Below are positions 33,678 through 43,264 of a stretch of DNA of 64,000 nt, one piece after another; within the stretch, counting starts at the first letter, position 1; each line of letters opens with the position of its first letter. Under the pieces are notes generated by a model that had not been told where the DNA came from, did not search any database, and saw only the letters and a program-made list of their open reading frames with translations. This DNA is from an uncultured Alphaproteobacteria bacterium. GTDB taxonomy: Bacteria; Pseudomonadota; Alphaproteobacteria; RF32; CAG-239. A program made the position numbers and the translations under genes. The stretch is taken from positions 131,239-195,238 of the forward strand of contig CALXWE010000001.1 in the NCBI GenBank assembly GCA_944392295.1, given 5' to 3'.

Positions 33678-35084
33678 ATGGAAACTTTTTTATGCCTTAT
33701 TAAAGAGCTTTGCTTACCGATAGGAATTGTAGCTTTATTGTTTCATTATTACTGGAGCGATAAATCGGCAAAAGATTGCTTTAGCATATCTAAATATTTT
33801 ATCATAATCAGTATTGCCTTGGAAGTGTGGGGCTATGATAAGGAGTTGTTTCCGCAATTTTTCAAGACAGACATCTATAATTTAACATTTCTGCTGGCAA
33901 CATCTTTAGCTTTTTATGTATGGCTACTTTTATCAATTAAGTGGTTTACAACAGAGAATTTACCATCTTGTCGATTCTGTGTACAAGCACTTTTATTATT
34001 ATTTTGCTACAACAAGCTCATAACGAGTAACAATATCGCAATTACGGCCATAGCTTTATTGCTCATAATCATATTGCAATATATGTTATTACGCTTTAGC
34101 CAAGATAATGAAGAATTTCATAACATAAGTGGAAGATATGCTGCCAGCATAGGAGTTTTTGTTATACTGATTGGAGCTGCGGTATGGATTTTATATCCTC
34201 AACATCTTGAATATACACAAGTATCGCAGATTCTAGTTAATCTATCCGCTCCGGAAAAATTAATTATAGCTTCCGGACTGGTACTGGTATTTATGTTTAT
34301 GTTGGGAGTGGCTCCTTTACATTTTTGGCTTTCCGACACTATCGGTCCTTCTATCTTACCTGTTTCTGCTTACTTTGGCTTTGTTCCCTTGGCTGCAATA
34401 TGGGGTATGTTTATTAAAATAAACACAATTTTATTACCCGATTTATTGCCACAACTTGAAAAAGTATACATTTTATGCGCCATCGTATCTCTTGTTATCG
34501 GAGCTATAGGGGTCAACACAACGCGCAATTTACGTAAAATCTTTTCATCATCATCAATTTACAATGCCGGAATTATCTTATTGATATTTTCACCGTTTAA
34601 TACTCAAGCCGTTACCAACGGAACTTTTTACTTATTAATTTATATAATAGGTATAACCGGAATTTATGGCTTGTTTTACGGACTAAAGAGTAACGGCGAA
34701 TACTTAAGCAATCTTAATACCATGCATGGCTTTTTTAAATCACGACCATTATTGGCGCTGATATTATTTGTTCTCTCTTGCTCATTAATGATGATTGTCC
34801 CATTTCCAGGCTTTTTGTCATTATGGAATTTATTAACGTCAAATATGGCAGAAAACAAAGTACTATTAAGCTGTATTGTGATGCTTTGTACGGTTGTACT
34901 TATTCCGGCTTTTATGCACGTATGCCGCGCCATATTTTTTACCGACAAGAGTACCAATTTCGACCGAGTTGACTACAGTGTATATGAAGTTGTTTTGTTA
35001 AGTGTCGGAATCTTGATTTTTATTATGTTATACCCCAACAAAGTATATGATGGCATTAATGCGGTATTGTTTTACGGAGAATAA
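33678..35084 (+). CDS. NuoN-like antiporter subunit, degenerate
   Basis: The 468-residue membrane protein corresponds to NuoN: FMLGVAPLHFWLSDTIGPSILPVSA aligns with [25 protein letters not shown]. The TM7 lysine is methionine, the TM8 lysine leucine (GFVPLAAIW), the TM5 glutamate is replaced by a hydrophobic residue, and the TM12 lysine region reads GFLSLWNLL. GGAG lies just before the ATG. birA follows at five bases and then RNase J, the same order as after nuoN in many Alphaproteobacteria. This is what ties the trio to an ancestral nuo operon. Confidence 0.75.
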   Translation: METFLCLIKELCLPIGIVALLFHYYWSDKSAKDCFSISKYFIIISIALEVWGYDKELFPQFFKTDIYNLTFLLATSLAFYVWLLLSIKWFTTENLPSCRFCVQALLLLFCYNKLITSNNIAITAIALLLIIILQYMLLRFSQDNEEFHNISGRYAASIGVFVILIGAAVWILYPQHLEYTQVSQILVNLSAPEKLIIASGLVLVFMFMLGVAPLHFWLSDTIGPSILPVSAYFGFVPLAAIWGMFIKINTILLPDLLPQLEKVYILCAIVSLVIGAIGVNTTRNLRKIFSSSSIYNAGIILLIFSPFNTQAVTNGTFYLLIYIIGITGIYGLFYGLKSNGEYLSNLNTMHGFFKSRPLLALILFVLSCSLMMIVPFPGFLSLWNLLTSNMAENKVLLSCIVMLCTVVLIPAFMHVCRAIFFTDKSTNFDRVDYSVYEVVLLSVGILIFIMLYPNKVYDGINAVLFYGE

Positions 35085-35089
35085 TAATT

Positions 35090-35824
35090 ATGAAACAAAT
35101 TGGTTCATGGATATGGAAAGATGTGGAAGCTACCGGAAGCACTAACGACGAAGCATATACATTAAGCTGTGAGTTGCACCTACCGTGTGTAGTAACAGCG
35201 CGTGAGCAAAACAAAGGAAGAGGTAGGAGAGGGCGCAGCTGGATAGGATATAAAGATAATTTATTTATGTCATTTTCCTTTCCGATGCCGTCTCATCAAA
35301 TAGGTCAGGTAGTTATTTTAAGCGGTCTTGCTATATTAAGATTGGTGCAATCTTTTTGCCCCGAGGTTAAAGTTGAGGTAAAATGGCCAAATGATGTTTT
35401 GGTCGATGGAGCTAAAATATCCGGCATATTATTTGAAAAAGGACCGAATGATTTTTGGATTATGGGAATAGGTGTTAATATTGTAGCTCATCCTGAGCCC
35501 TGTCAAGCGGGATATGCTACGACAGGTCTAAACTATTTAGGAGCAAACACTAACCGTTTGGAAGCGTTTAAAAGGTTTGTCAGAATCTGGGACGATATAA
35601 TGACAGATTATCAGGACAACGGATTTTGTAATTTACGCCAGGCATGGCTTGACAACGCCTTCAAATTAGATAAAAAAATAATGATTAGACAAGATAATAA
35701 AAGTACGGAAGGTGTATTTAAGGGCATTGATGATAATGGATGCCTGCTGCTTGAGCAAGAAGGTCAAGATATAAAGGTTCTGGTCGGAGATGTCTTCGGA
35801 ATAAAACAAGAAGAGGAAAAATAA
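35090..35824 (+). CDS. birA: Biotin-protein ligase
   Basis: BirA activates biotin to biotinyl-AMP and attaches it to the biotin carboxyl carrier protein. The 244-residue, single-function form lacks the N-terminal DNA-binding domain of E. coli BirA, so it is not a repressor. The biotinyl-AMP loop GRGRRGRSW (43-51) and KWPNDVLVDGAKISGIL are present, as is the small C-terminal SH3-like domain. It is embedded in the nuoN-like / birA / RNase J run. Confidence 0.94.
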   Translation: MKQIGSWIWKDVEATGSTNDEAYTLSCELHLPCVVTAREQNKGRGRRGRSWIGYKDNLFMSFSFPMPSHQIGQVVILSGLAILRLVQSFCPEVKVEVKWPNDVLVDGAKISGILFEKGPNDFWIMGIGVNIVAHPEPCQAGYATTGLNYLGANTNRLEAFKRFVRIWDDIMTDYQDNGFCNLRQAWLDNAFKLDKKIMIRQDNKSTEGVFKGIDDNGCLLLEQEGQDIKVLVGDVFGIKQEEEK

Positions 35825-35825
35825 G

Positions 35826-37514
35826 TTGCAAAAAGATGGAATATATTTTTTGCCATTAGGCGGGGCTGATGAGATTGGTATGAATATGTACGCATACGGT
35901 ACCAATGGTAAATGGATTGTGGTAGATACGGGCTACGGATTTTTAAATGATGATTATCCGGGAATGGACATGTGCTATGCATCTCCGGCTTTTTTAGAAG
36001 ATTTTAAGGATAAAATTGAGGGCATTTTCATCACCCATGCTCACGAAGACCATATGGGCGCAATCGCTCAGGTTTGGCCGTCTTTGCAAGCGCCTGTATA
36101 TGCAACGGCTTTTAGCTCCGGACTTATAAGAGAACGTTTAAAAGAATATAAGATGGAAAACATTGTTCCTATTAAAGAGGTAAAGCCGGGAGATAGGGTG
36201 GATTTAGAAGAATTTAAGGTTGAGTTTGTAGCGCTTGTTCATTCTGTACCTGAAACCTGCGGTTTATTTATTAAAACCGAATACGGCAACATTTTCCATG
36301 CTACGGACTGGCGTTTTGATGATGGCAGGCTTGCTATGCTGCCGACAGGGACAAAGGCTTTAAAACGGGCAGGTAAAGATGGAATTACGATGTTTGTCTG
36401 TGACTCGACAAACGTTATGTTGGATAAAATTCAACCCAGCGAATCAGAAATTCGTAAAAATTTGGAAGAATTGATACCGAGTATTAAAGGAGGATTGATA
36501 GTAACTTGCTTTGCTTCAAACTTAATGCGTTTGGAAAGTTTAGTGCTAGCAGCACAAAAAGCTGGACGCACGCCGGTTTTATTGGGAAAAAGTCTACTTA
36601 CCAATATCAGGATTGCCAAAGAATGCGGATACTTTGCCGATTTACCGCCGGTTCATACTCCTGAAGAAGTTCAAGGCATAACTTCAGATAAAGCCATGTA
36701 TATTTGCACCGGTTCCCAAGCCAATTATCGCAGTGCTTTAAGTGTAATAGCCAAAGGTGAGAGTAAATATGTTAAATTAAGCTCTGATGACACCATAATT
36801 TTTTCATCAAAAATTATTCCCGGCAATGAAGAAAAAATTGAAAAGATGCAAGAAAAAATGATGGATTTAGGCGTAACTGTAATTACCGAAGAAACGGCAC
36901 CGGTTCATACTTCCGGACATCCGTCTAAAGAAGAGCTAAAGAAGATGTATAAAATCTTAAAGCCAGAGATAGTCTTTCCGGTTCACGGTGATAAACGATT
37001 TATCAGAGAGCATAAAAGGTTTGCTCTAAAGTGTGGAGTTAAGGATGTATGTTCCGGTCAAAACGGTGATTTATTTTGGTTAAAAGACGGTAAGATAGTA
37101 AAAGAAGAGGAAGTCTTTTCCGACATTATGGGTGTTGACCGAGGACGCTCGGTATCATTATCGTCCGATTTAATCAAAAATCGGCGTCGTATAGCATATA
37201 ATTGCAGTTTATTTATAAGCTGCGTTATTTCTGCGGATAATAGAGTTGCCGATTTAGAAATATCCTCGATAGACATTTTGGCTCAAGAAGATTGGGAAGC
37301 GTTAAGCGAAGAGATAAAAAATGCGGTTATACCGTTAATTGAGGCTCGTTTAGCCGAGCGTGGCGGGCTTGATAATTCTTGTAAAGATTTTATCCGAGGA
37401 CAGATACGTAAAAGGGTTTATAAAGCAACCGATATTAAGCCGGTTACGTTTTTGCATATATATCAAGAAAACAATGACATAAATGCCAACAAGGAGGAAG
37501 AGCAATGTCAATAG
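35826..37514 (+). CDS. rnj: Ribonuclease J
   Basis: RNase J is a zinc-dependent beta-CASP endo/5'-exoribonuclease in mRNA turnover and rRNA maturation. The 562-residue protein has the metallo-beta-lactamase motif HAHEDHMGA (71-79), a beta-CASP domain (about 200-360), HTSGHPSKEEL with a metal-binding His, and a C-terminal dimerisation domain. The start is TTG with AGAGGAAA upstream; birA ends one base before it. It overlaps the next gene by ten bases. Confidence 0.93.
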   Translation: MQKDGIYFLPLGGADEIGMNMYAYGTNGKWIVVDTGYGFLNDDYPGMDMCYASPAFLEDFKDKIEGIFITHAHEDHMGAIAQVWPSLQAPVYATAFSSGLIRERLKEYKMENIVPIKEVKPGDRVDLEEFKVEFVALVHSVPETCGLFIKTEYGNIFHATDWRFDDGRLAMLPTGTKALKRAGKDGITMFVCDSTNVMLDKIQPSESEIRKNLEELIPSIKGGLIVTCFASNLMRLESLVLAAQKAGRTPVLLGKSLLTNIRIAKECGYFADLPPVHTPEEVQGITSDKAMYICTGSQANYRSALSVIAKGESKYVKLSSDDTIIFSSKIIPGNEEKIEKMQEKMMDLGVTVITEETAPVHTSGHPSKEELKKMYKILKPEIVFPVHGDKRFIREHKRFALKCGVKDVCSGQNGDLFWLKDGKIVKEEEVFSDIMGVDRGRSVSLSSDLIKNRRRIAYNCSLFISCVISADNRVADLEISSIDILAQEDWEALSEEIKNAVIPLIEARLAERGGLDNSCKDFIRGQIRKRVYKATDIKPVTFLHIYQENNDINANKEEEQCQ

Positions 37515-38482
37515 TACCAGCAAAATTAAAAAAAAGCGATAAAGTTATGATAATAGCCCCGTCAAGAGGCTTAAAACTGCTAGGAGCCGATTGTCGCCAA
37601 ATTGCCGAAGAGCGTTTAAAAAATTGGGGTTTGGAAGTAGTTTTTGCCCCCAATACTACCGATGAAAATTTTGACATGGAAGGTTCTGCATCCGTAGCCA
37701 AAAGGGTAGAAGATATTCACACCGCCTTTGCCGACAAATCGGTAAAAGGTATTTTCACGGTCATCGGCGGTTTCAACTCCAATCAACTGGCAAAACATTT
37801 GGATTATGATTTAATTGCTAAAAACCCGAAAATCTTTTCCGGCTTTTCGGATATTACCGCCTTACATGCCGCCATTTATGCCCAAACCAAAATGGTAACT
37901 TATTATGGTCCGCATTACAGCTCGCTGGGTATGTTAAAAGGTTGTGATTATACTTTAAGTAATGCTCATAATATATTGTTTGAAAATGATAAATTTGAGT
38001 TAAAGGCTTCCGATGAATGGTCTGATGATGCCTGGTATATCAATCAAGAAAAGCGTGAATTTATTAAAAACGAAGGTTGGTGGCAAATAAGAGAAGGTGA
38101 GGCCGAAGGCACGATTATCGGCGGTAACTTGTGCACCTTTAATTTGCATTTAGGAACAAAATATCGTCCGCAGTTTGAAAAAAACACGATATTGTTTATT
38201 GAAGATGATGAAGAAAGTCATTTGGTTCATTTTGAACGTAATTTGCAGGCCTTGCTGAATCAAGATGATTTTGTAAACGTTAAAGGACTGGTTATCGGTC
38301 GTTTTCAAAAAGCATCTAAAGTTGACAGAGCCGCTTTAGAGTTTATTTTAGATAAGCCGGAATTGAAAAATATGCCGATTATTGCCAATATAGATATGGG
38401 ACATACTACGCCCATAGCAACCATTCCTTTAGGTGGCAAATGCAAGATAAAAGACGGTAGAATATTTATTTCGGAAAAATAA
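37505..38482 (+). CDS. S66 family LD-carboxypeptidase (LdcA/MccF-like)
   Basis: S66 enzymes remove the terminal D-alanine from tetrapeptides in murein recycling, or in MccF inactivate microcin C-type peptidyl nucleotides. The 325-residue protein has the nucleophile S115 in FSGFSDITAL, the IIAPSRG start, IIGGNLCTFNLHLGT with a conserved Glu/His environment, and the C-terminal DMGHTTPIATIPLGG bearing the catalytic His. The long insertion with WYINQEKREFIKNEGWW is closer to MccF-type members. AAGGAGG lies upstream, inside the RNase J gene. Confidence 0.87.
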   Translation: MSIVPAKLKKSDKVMIIAPSRGLKLLGADCRQIAEERLKNWGLEVVFAPNTTDENFDMEGSASVAKRVEDIHTAFADKSVKGIFTVIGGFNSNQLAKHLDYDLIAKNPKIFSGFSDITALHAAIYAQTKMVTYYGPHYSSLGMLKGCDYTLSNAHNILFENDKFELKASDEWSDDAWYINQEKREFIKNEGWWQIREGEAEGTIIGGNLCTFNLHLGTKYRPQFEKNTILFIEDDEESHLVHFERNLQALLNQDDFVNVKGLVIGRFQKASKVDRAALEFILDKPELKNMPIIANIDMGHTTPIATIPLGGKCKIKDGRIFISEK

Positions 38483-38496
38483 CGAGTTAAGCGGCA

Positions 38497-38562
38497 AAAA
38501 GCGGTTCTTGAATTTTTAGGAGCCGCCTTTGCCGTATAAAGGCTAAAACCGCTTGCTTTTTT
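38497..38562 (+). terminator. Complex hairpin terminator after the S66 gene
   Basis: AAGCGGTT and AACCGCTT (38547-38554) enclose a second hairpin (AGCCGCCTTT ... AAAGGCT), followed by GCTTTTTT. It separates the rnj operon from the hydrogenase. Confidence 0.75.
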
Positions 38563-38621
38563 AAAGATTAATTGTTATAAAAGAAAAAAATTTAATATTT
38601 AACGGAAAGGTATGATAACAA

Positions 38622-40082
38622 ATGCTGACAGCCAAAAATAACGTTGCCACGCTACGTGCCGAAGTGCTAACCAAAGTAGCTCAAAGCTTTTTACAAAATA
38701 ATTTTGCCGATATTGAAGGCTTACCCACCGTCATTGCCGCAGATGATAAAAAGCCTCTGCGCGGTTCTGTTGCCAAAGACAGACAAGTTTTAAAAGAACA
38801 AATTGTTTCGGTACTGGGCTTTACCCCTGAAAACGAAGATTTGACGCGTTCTCTTGCCGATTTCACTCAAGAAGCCTTAAAAAGAAAATCAGCACCAACC
38901 GCTACAGTATCGGTTTTACCGTCAGCTTGTGCGGCTTGTAAAAAAACATGCTTTACGGTAACGGATATGTGCCGTGGATGTGTAGCTCGTCCATGTGAGG
39001 TAAACTGCCCCAAAAAGACCATTACTGTAGAAGATAAAGCCTTTATTCATCAAGAAAACTGTATAAAATGCGGAATGTGTGCCAATGTTTGCCCGTACGG
39101 AGCCATTAACAAAGCTCCGGTCCCGTGCGAAGATGCTTGTCCGGTAGGAGCTATCAGCAAAGATGAAAACGGCTTTGAACACATTGATTACAACAAATGT
39201 GTATCCTGTGGTAAATGTTTGGTATCCTGTCCGTTCGGAGCTATCGTTTATAATTCACAAATGATAGATGTGTTAAATCAAATTAAAACTTCCGGTAAAA
39301 AAGTTGTCGCCATGTTGGCCCCAGCTATTGTTGGTCAGTTTGGCAATGATATCGGTAAAGTAATAACAGCCTTAAAGCAAATCGGCTTTGCCGAAGTGGT
39401 CGAAGTTGCCGAAGGAGCCGATGTTACCACCATGAAAGAGGCTGCAGAGTTTATTGAACGTATGGAGCAGGGAGAGCCGTTTATGACTACTTCTTGCTGT
39501 TCGGCATGGTTTAAGTCGACCGAAACTTTAGTTCCGGAATTAGCTCACTACGTATCAAGCACCAAAACGCCAATGTATTACATTGCCGAAATTGTTAAAA
39601 ATAAAATGCCTGATTGTATTACGGTATTTGTTGGACCTTGTTTGGCAAAACGTATTGAAGCTGAAAGAGATCCGAATGTCGATTATGTTTTGGTGTTTGA
39701 AGAAATATCGGCAATTTTGGCAGGTTCGGGCATTAACGTTGCCGCATGCGAAGCAGCAAGTTTTGAACACGTCTCATCGGCACAAGGCCGTATTTATCCG
39801 GTAACCGGCGGCGTAGCCGGAGCGGTAGCTCATATTGTCGGAGATAAGATGGAATGCAAGCGCGAAGCTATTGACGGCTTAAATAAAGAAGCCTTCCGTA
39901 AGTTAAAGATGTACGCTGCCAAAAAGAGTGCAGGTGAGTACAATTTAATTGAAGTAATGTGCTGTGAAGGCGGCTGCGTAGGCGGTCCAGGGTGTGTGGT
40001 TACACCTAAAAAATCAGCCATTATGGTTGAAAATTATGTAAAAGCCAGCCCTGATTTAAAGGATATGCAAGGCAATAAATAA
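38622..40082 (+). CDS. hydA: Monomeric [FeFe] hydrogenase, group B-like
   Basis: The 486-residue protein has an N-terminal 100-residue region and a run of cysteine motifs for several [4Fe-4S] clusters (CAACKKTC 103-110, CRGC ... CEVNCP 117-129, CIKCGMCANVCP 147-158, CVSCGKCLVSCP 193-204). The H-cluster domain follows. Its three signatures are L1 TSCCSAW (C292, C293), L2 GPCLAKRIE (C340, K343) and L3 EVMCCEGGCVGGPG (C448, C452). All four cysteine ligands of the H-cluster and the proton-relay cysteine are kept. L1 has Ser for Pro, and L2 has GPC instead of MPC, wording I associate with group B enzymes. It catalyses proton reduction with ferredoxin. The stop overlaps the start of murF. Confidence 0.93.
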   Translation: MLTAKNNVATLRAEVLTKVAQSFLQNNFADIEGLPTVIAADDKKPLRGSVAKDRQVLKEQIVSVLGFTPENEDLTRSLADFTQEALKRKSAPTATVSVLPSACAACKKTCFTVTDMCRGCVARPCEVNCPKKTITVEDKAFIHQENCIKCGMCANVCPYGAINKAPVPCEDACPVGAISKDENGFEHIDYNKCVSCGKCLVSCPFGAIVYNSQMIDVLNQIKTSGKKVVAMLAPAIVGQFGNDIGKVITALKQIGFAEVVEVAEGADVTTMKEAAEFIERMEQGEPFMTTSCCSAWFKSTETLVPELAHYVSSTKTPMYYIAEIVKNKMPDCITVFVGPCLAKRIEAERDPNVDYVLVFEEISAILAGSGINVAACEAASFEHVSSAQGRIYPVTGGVAGAVAHIVGDKMECKREAIDGLNKEAFRKLKMYAAKKSAGEYNLIEVMCCEGGCVGGPGCVVTPKKSAIMVENYVKASPDLKDMQGNK

Positions 40083-41407
40083 TGCAATCGCTTAATTCAT
40101 TAAAGATAGCCGAAATTACCGGCTCGGACTCAAAAGTAGCATCGGTGGAAATAGATTCTGTTTCCACCGATAGCCGCAAATGCGGTGTTAAAGATGTATT
40201 TATAGCTATTAAAGGCGAAAAATTCGATGGACACGATTTTGTTAAATCGGTAATCGATAACGGCTGTCCTTTGGTAATAGTCAGTCATCGTATCAAAGAT
40301 ATTCCTTCGGAAAAACAAATCGTGGTTGCCGATACGCTGGAGGCTTACGGCAAACTCGGAGCCTATAATCGTTCTTTATTTAAGGGTAAAGTTATAGGTT
40401 TAACCGGCAGTGCCGGAAAAACCACCACCAAAGAAGAGCTTAAGTTTATACTCTCGCATTTTGGCAGGGTTTATGCTACTCCCGGTAATCATAATAATTT
40501 TGTAGGCGTTCCCGAAAGCTTATGTAATATAGATATGAGCGCTGATTATGCCGTTATTGAAATGGGCATGAGTGCCAAAGGCGAAATTGCAAGACTTACC
40601 TCGTATGTTAAACCGGATATTGCCTTAATAACCAATGTTTATCCGATGCATATCGAATTTTTTAACAGCTTTGAAGAAATAGCTTACGCTAAGGCGGAGA
40701 TTTTTGAGGGGTTAAATAAAAACGGCATCGCCGTAATTAATGCCGACACCAATTTTGCCAACATTTTGGAAAAACAGGCAAAACAGCATACTCTACATAT
40801 AGAAAAATTTGGTAAAGACTATCTTCCTGATACCGATTTTACGACGCAAGAAGAGGGCGAACAGTACGTATACAACGCCTGGGCAGTATTAAAGGTTGTA
40901 AAAGCTCTCGGGCTTGATGAGAAAAAAGCGGCAAGTTTTATAAAGGATTTCGGAGCCTTGGAAGGCAGAGGCAAGCGCTATCAATTGAAGCTGCCGCAAA
41001 ACAAGGGCGAATATACTTTAATTGACGACAGCTATTCCGGCCAACCCGAAGCCATGAAACTGGCTTTACAGTCTTTGGATAAGATGAAAACCTCGGGTCG
41101 TAAAATAGCCGTGTTGGGAAAAATGGCGGAATTGGGTGATTTATCATTAGCAAAACATATAGAGATAGGTAAGTGTGTAGCCTCAAGCTCTATCAATATA
41201 GTTATCGGTGTTTGCCCTGAGATGAAAGATATGCTCAATCAGTTACCTCCGAGCAAAGAGAGTTATTACTTTGAGAGTAAAGAGGGCGTAAGTGAGTTTT
41301 TATTAAATAAACTCTTGCAAAAAGGAGATATTGTCCTTATAAAAGGGGCCAGATACTCTTCCAAGCTGTACCAAGTTACGGAAGAATTGAAAGAAAAAGG
41401 AAAATAA
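40082..41407 (+). CDS. murF: UDP-MurNAc-tripeptide:D-Ala-D-Ala ligase
   Basis: MurF adds D-Ala-D-Ala to complete the UDP-MurNAc-pentapeptide. The 441-residue protein has the three Mur ligase domains: an N-terminal part with the [22 protein letters not shown] motif, the central ATPase with [13 protein letters not shown] (about 105-117) and PGNHNN, and a C-terminal domain with [11 protein letters not shown] and KGARYSSKL. It is not in a division/cell-wall cluster but is joined by a TAATG overlap to the hydrogenase upstream and is two bases before nrdR. Confidence 0.92.
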   Translation: MQSLNSLKIAEITGSDSKVASVEIDSVSTDSRKCGVKDVFIAIKGEKFDGHDFVKSVIDNGCPLVIVSHRIKDIPSEKQIVVADTLEAYGKLGAYNRSLFKGKVIGLTGSAGKTTTKEELKFILSHFGRVYATPGNHNNFVGVPESLCNIDMSADYAVIEMGMSAKGEIARLTSYVKPDIALITNVYPMHIEFFNSFEEIAYAKAEIFEGLNKNGIAVINADTNFANILEKQAKQHTLHIEKFGKDYLPDTDFTTQEEGEQYVYNAWAVLKVVKALGLDEKKAASFIKDFGALEGRGKRYQLKLPQNKGEYTLIDDSYSGQPEAMKLALQSLDKMKTSGRKIAVLGKMAELGDLSLAKHIEIGKCVASSSINIVIGVCPEMKDMLNQLPPSKESYYFESKEGVSEFLLNKLLQKGDIVLIKGARYSSKLYQVTEELKEKGK

Positions 41408-41409
41408 AA

Positions 41410-41904
41410 ATGAAATGTCCGTTTTGCGGCTGTGATGATACGGTAGTAAAAGATTCGCGCAATACCGACGATGATACGGCAATCCGCCGTCGTCGCGAAT
41501 GCCCGGAGTGCGGCTCGCGCTTTACCACTTTTGAGCGCGTGCAGTTACGCGAATTAATTGTGATAAAAAAGAACGGCGAGCGAACTTTTTTTGATCGTGA
41601 TAAGCTGTATCGCTCCATAGAACTGGCAGTACGCAAACGCCCGATTTCCGCCGAACGGGTTGAAAAAATAGTTAACTCCATTCAACGCCGTTTTGAAAGC
41701 TCGGGAGAAAGTGAAATTTCAACGGAAGCTATCGGAGAGGCAGTAATGGATGCATTATCTCGTCTTGACAACATAGCTTACATAAGGTTTGCTTCGGTTT
41801 ACAAAGATTTTAAGGAAATTAAAGATTTTGAAGACTTTGTAGACACCATAGATAAATTGGCAAAACCGGCAACGGAAACTTTAGAGGAAAACAAAAATGA
41901 CTAA
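41410..41904 (+). CDS. nrdR: Transcriptional repressor NrdR
   Basis: NrdR represses ribonucleotide reductase genes in response to dATP/ATP. The 164-residue protein has the zinc ribbon (C3, C6, C31, C34) and the ATP-cone domain (about 49-139, with [16 protein letters not shown]). The nrdR-nusB order is common in Alphaproteobacteria. It overlaps nusB by eight bases. Confidence 0.96.
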   Translation: MKCPFCGCDDTVVKDSRNTDDDTAIRRRRECPECGSRFTTFERVQLRELIVIKKNGERTFFDRDKLYRSIELAVRKRPISAERVEKIVNSIQRRFESSGESEISTEAIGEAVMDALSRLDNIAYIRFASVYKDFKEIKDFEDFVDTIDKLAKPATETLEENKND

Positions 41905-42385
41905 ATTTGTATCAAGAAAAATACGTCGTAAATCGGGAGCTCGTTTAGCTGCCGTACAAGCTACATATATGATAGCCTACGGTCAACTTCCGGTAGATGA
42001 AGTTATAAAAGATTTTACCGAAGGCAAAGTCGGACGCTACGTTATAGAAGAAGACAGTGTAACCGAGAGCGAAGAGTTAATAGAGCTTTCGCCGATAGAT
42101 AAAGAGTATTTTGAACATTTGGTCAGAGGCGTGCATGCCAAAAAGCAAGACTTGGAAAAATCATTATCACACTATTTAAAGAGTGATTGGACCTTAGACC
42201 GTATGGATGGCACAATGCAAGCATTGCTGTTGTGCGCGGTTTACGAACTAAGCAATACTTTAGATGTTGATACCAAAGTTTTAATACAGGAATATGTCGA
42301 TTTAGCCTACGCTTTTTATAGCAAAAATGAACCTAAAATGGTAAATGCCTTGCTTGATCAAATAGCTCATGCCATAAGAGGATAA
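41897..42385 (+). CDS. nusB: Transcription antitermination factor NusB
   Basis: NusB with NusE binds boxA RNA and helps rRNA transcription elongation. The 162-residue all-helical protein starts with [21 protein letters not shown], the arginine-rich RNA-binding first helix, and ends with [32 protein letters not shown]. Its length is that of alphaproteobacterial NusB. Confidence 0.94.
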   Translation: MTKFVSRKIRRKSGARLAAVQATYMIAYGQLPVDEVIKDFTEGKVGRYVIEEDSVTESEELIELSPIDKEYFEHLVRGVHAKKQDLEKSLSHYLKSDWTLDRMDGTMQALLLCAVYELSNTLDVDTKVLIQEYVDLAYAFYSKNEPKMVNALLDQIAHAIRG

Positions 42386-42401
42386 TAAAAAGGAGAGGGC
42401 T

Positions 42402-42938
42402 ATGAGCAAACTAAAGTTGTACGAATATCCGCATCCGATATTACATAAAAAAGCTGAAAGGGTTACAAAAGTTGATGATGAAATCCGTAAGCTCTTGGAT
42501 GATATGTTAGAAACGATGTATGCCGACAAAGGAGTAGGGCTTGCCGCTCCGCAAGTTGGCGTGTCTAAGCGCATCATAGTCATAGACACCGAACAGCGTG
42601 ATGAAGACGGTAACTATAAGCCCGGTCGTCCGATGTATTTAATCAACCCGGAAATAATTTATAAATCCGAAGAGAAGATACTGTTCTGCGAAGGTTGTTT
42701 ATCCATTCCCGGTCAAAGTGCCGAAGTTGAAAGATATGAAAGCATCAAGGTAAGATATTTAGATTATGACGGTAAAGAACAAGAAATTGAGGCAACCGAT
42801 TATCCGGCAGTAGTTTTGCAACACGAAATAGACCATCTTGACGGCATTTTATATATCGATAGATTAAGCCGTTTAAAAAGAAATATGCTGTTAAAAAAGC
42901 TTGAAAAATACAGAAATTCAAGAGAAGAACAAGAGTAA
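42402..42938 (+). CDS. def: Peptide deformylase
   Basis: Def removes the N-formyl group from new proteins. The 178-residue protein has motif 1 GVGLAAPQVG (44-53), motif 2 EGCLSIPG (97-104, metal ligand C99) and motif 3 QHEIDHLDG (140-148, ligands H141 and H145, catalytic E142). AAGGAGAGG is just upstream. It is usually paired with fmt, which is not adjacent here. Confidence 0.96.
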   Translation: MSKLKLYEYPHPILHKKAERVTKVDDEIRKLLDDMLETMYADKGVGLAAPQVGVSKRIIVIDTEQRDEDGNYKPGRPMYLINPEIIYKSEEKILFCEGCLSIPGQSAEVERYESIKVRYLDYDGKEQEIEATDYPAVVLQHEIDHLDGILYIDRLSRLKRNMLLKKLEKYRNSREEQE

Positions 42939-43042
42939 ATAAGCTAAGTTATCCCCTTGTAAAAAAATCAAAGCTTTACTATTTATAAGATTGTGCTTAT
43001 TTTAAACAGGTAAAAACAATAATCTATAAAGGATATTATTAA

Positions 43043-43261
43043 ATGACAAAGAATGCACAAAATGATTTTTTAAATGATATCAAAGAAAACAAAATAGCTG
43101 TAACCGTATTCTTAATCAACGGTGTTAAATTACAGGGCGTTATTACGTGGTTTGATGAGAGTTCTCTCCTTTTGCGCCGCGACGGACATACCCAGTTAGT
43201 ATACAAACACGCCGTATCGACTATTATGCCGAGCACCGCGGTTGATGTTGTAGAAGACTAA
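43043..43261 (+). CDS. hfq: RNA chaperone Hfq
   Basis: Hfq is the hexameric Sm-like protein that helps small RNAs pair with mRNAs. The 72-residue protein has the Sm1 motif [19 protein letters not shown] and the Sm2 motif [10 protein letters not shown] (common form YKHAIST). It lacks the long C-terminal tail, as in most Alphaproteobacteria. It is followed by hflX, its usual partner, three bases later. Confidence 0.96.
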   Translation: MTKNAQNDFLNDIKENKIAVTVFLINGVKLQGVITWFDESSLLLRRDGHTQLVYKHAVSTIMPSTAVDVVED

Positions 43262-43264
43262 GCA

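Noticed and set aside
37505-38482. Microcin C immunity (MccF) linked with the yej transporter
   Set aside because: The S66 gene has MccF-like features, but it is 25 kb from yejE and sits behind RNase J; an ordinary murein-recycling role is at least as likely.
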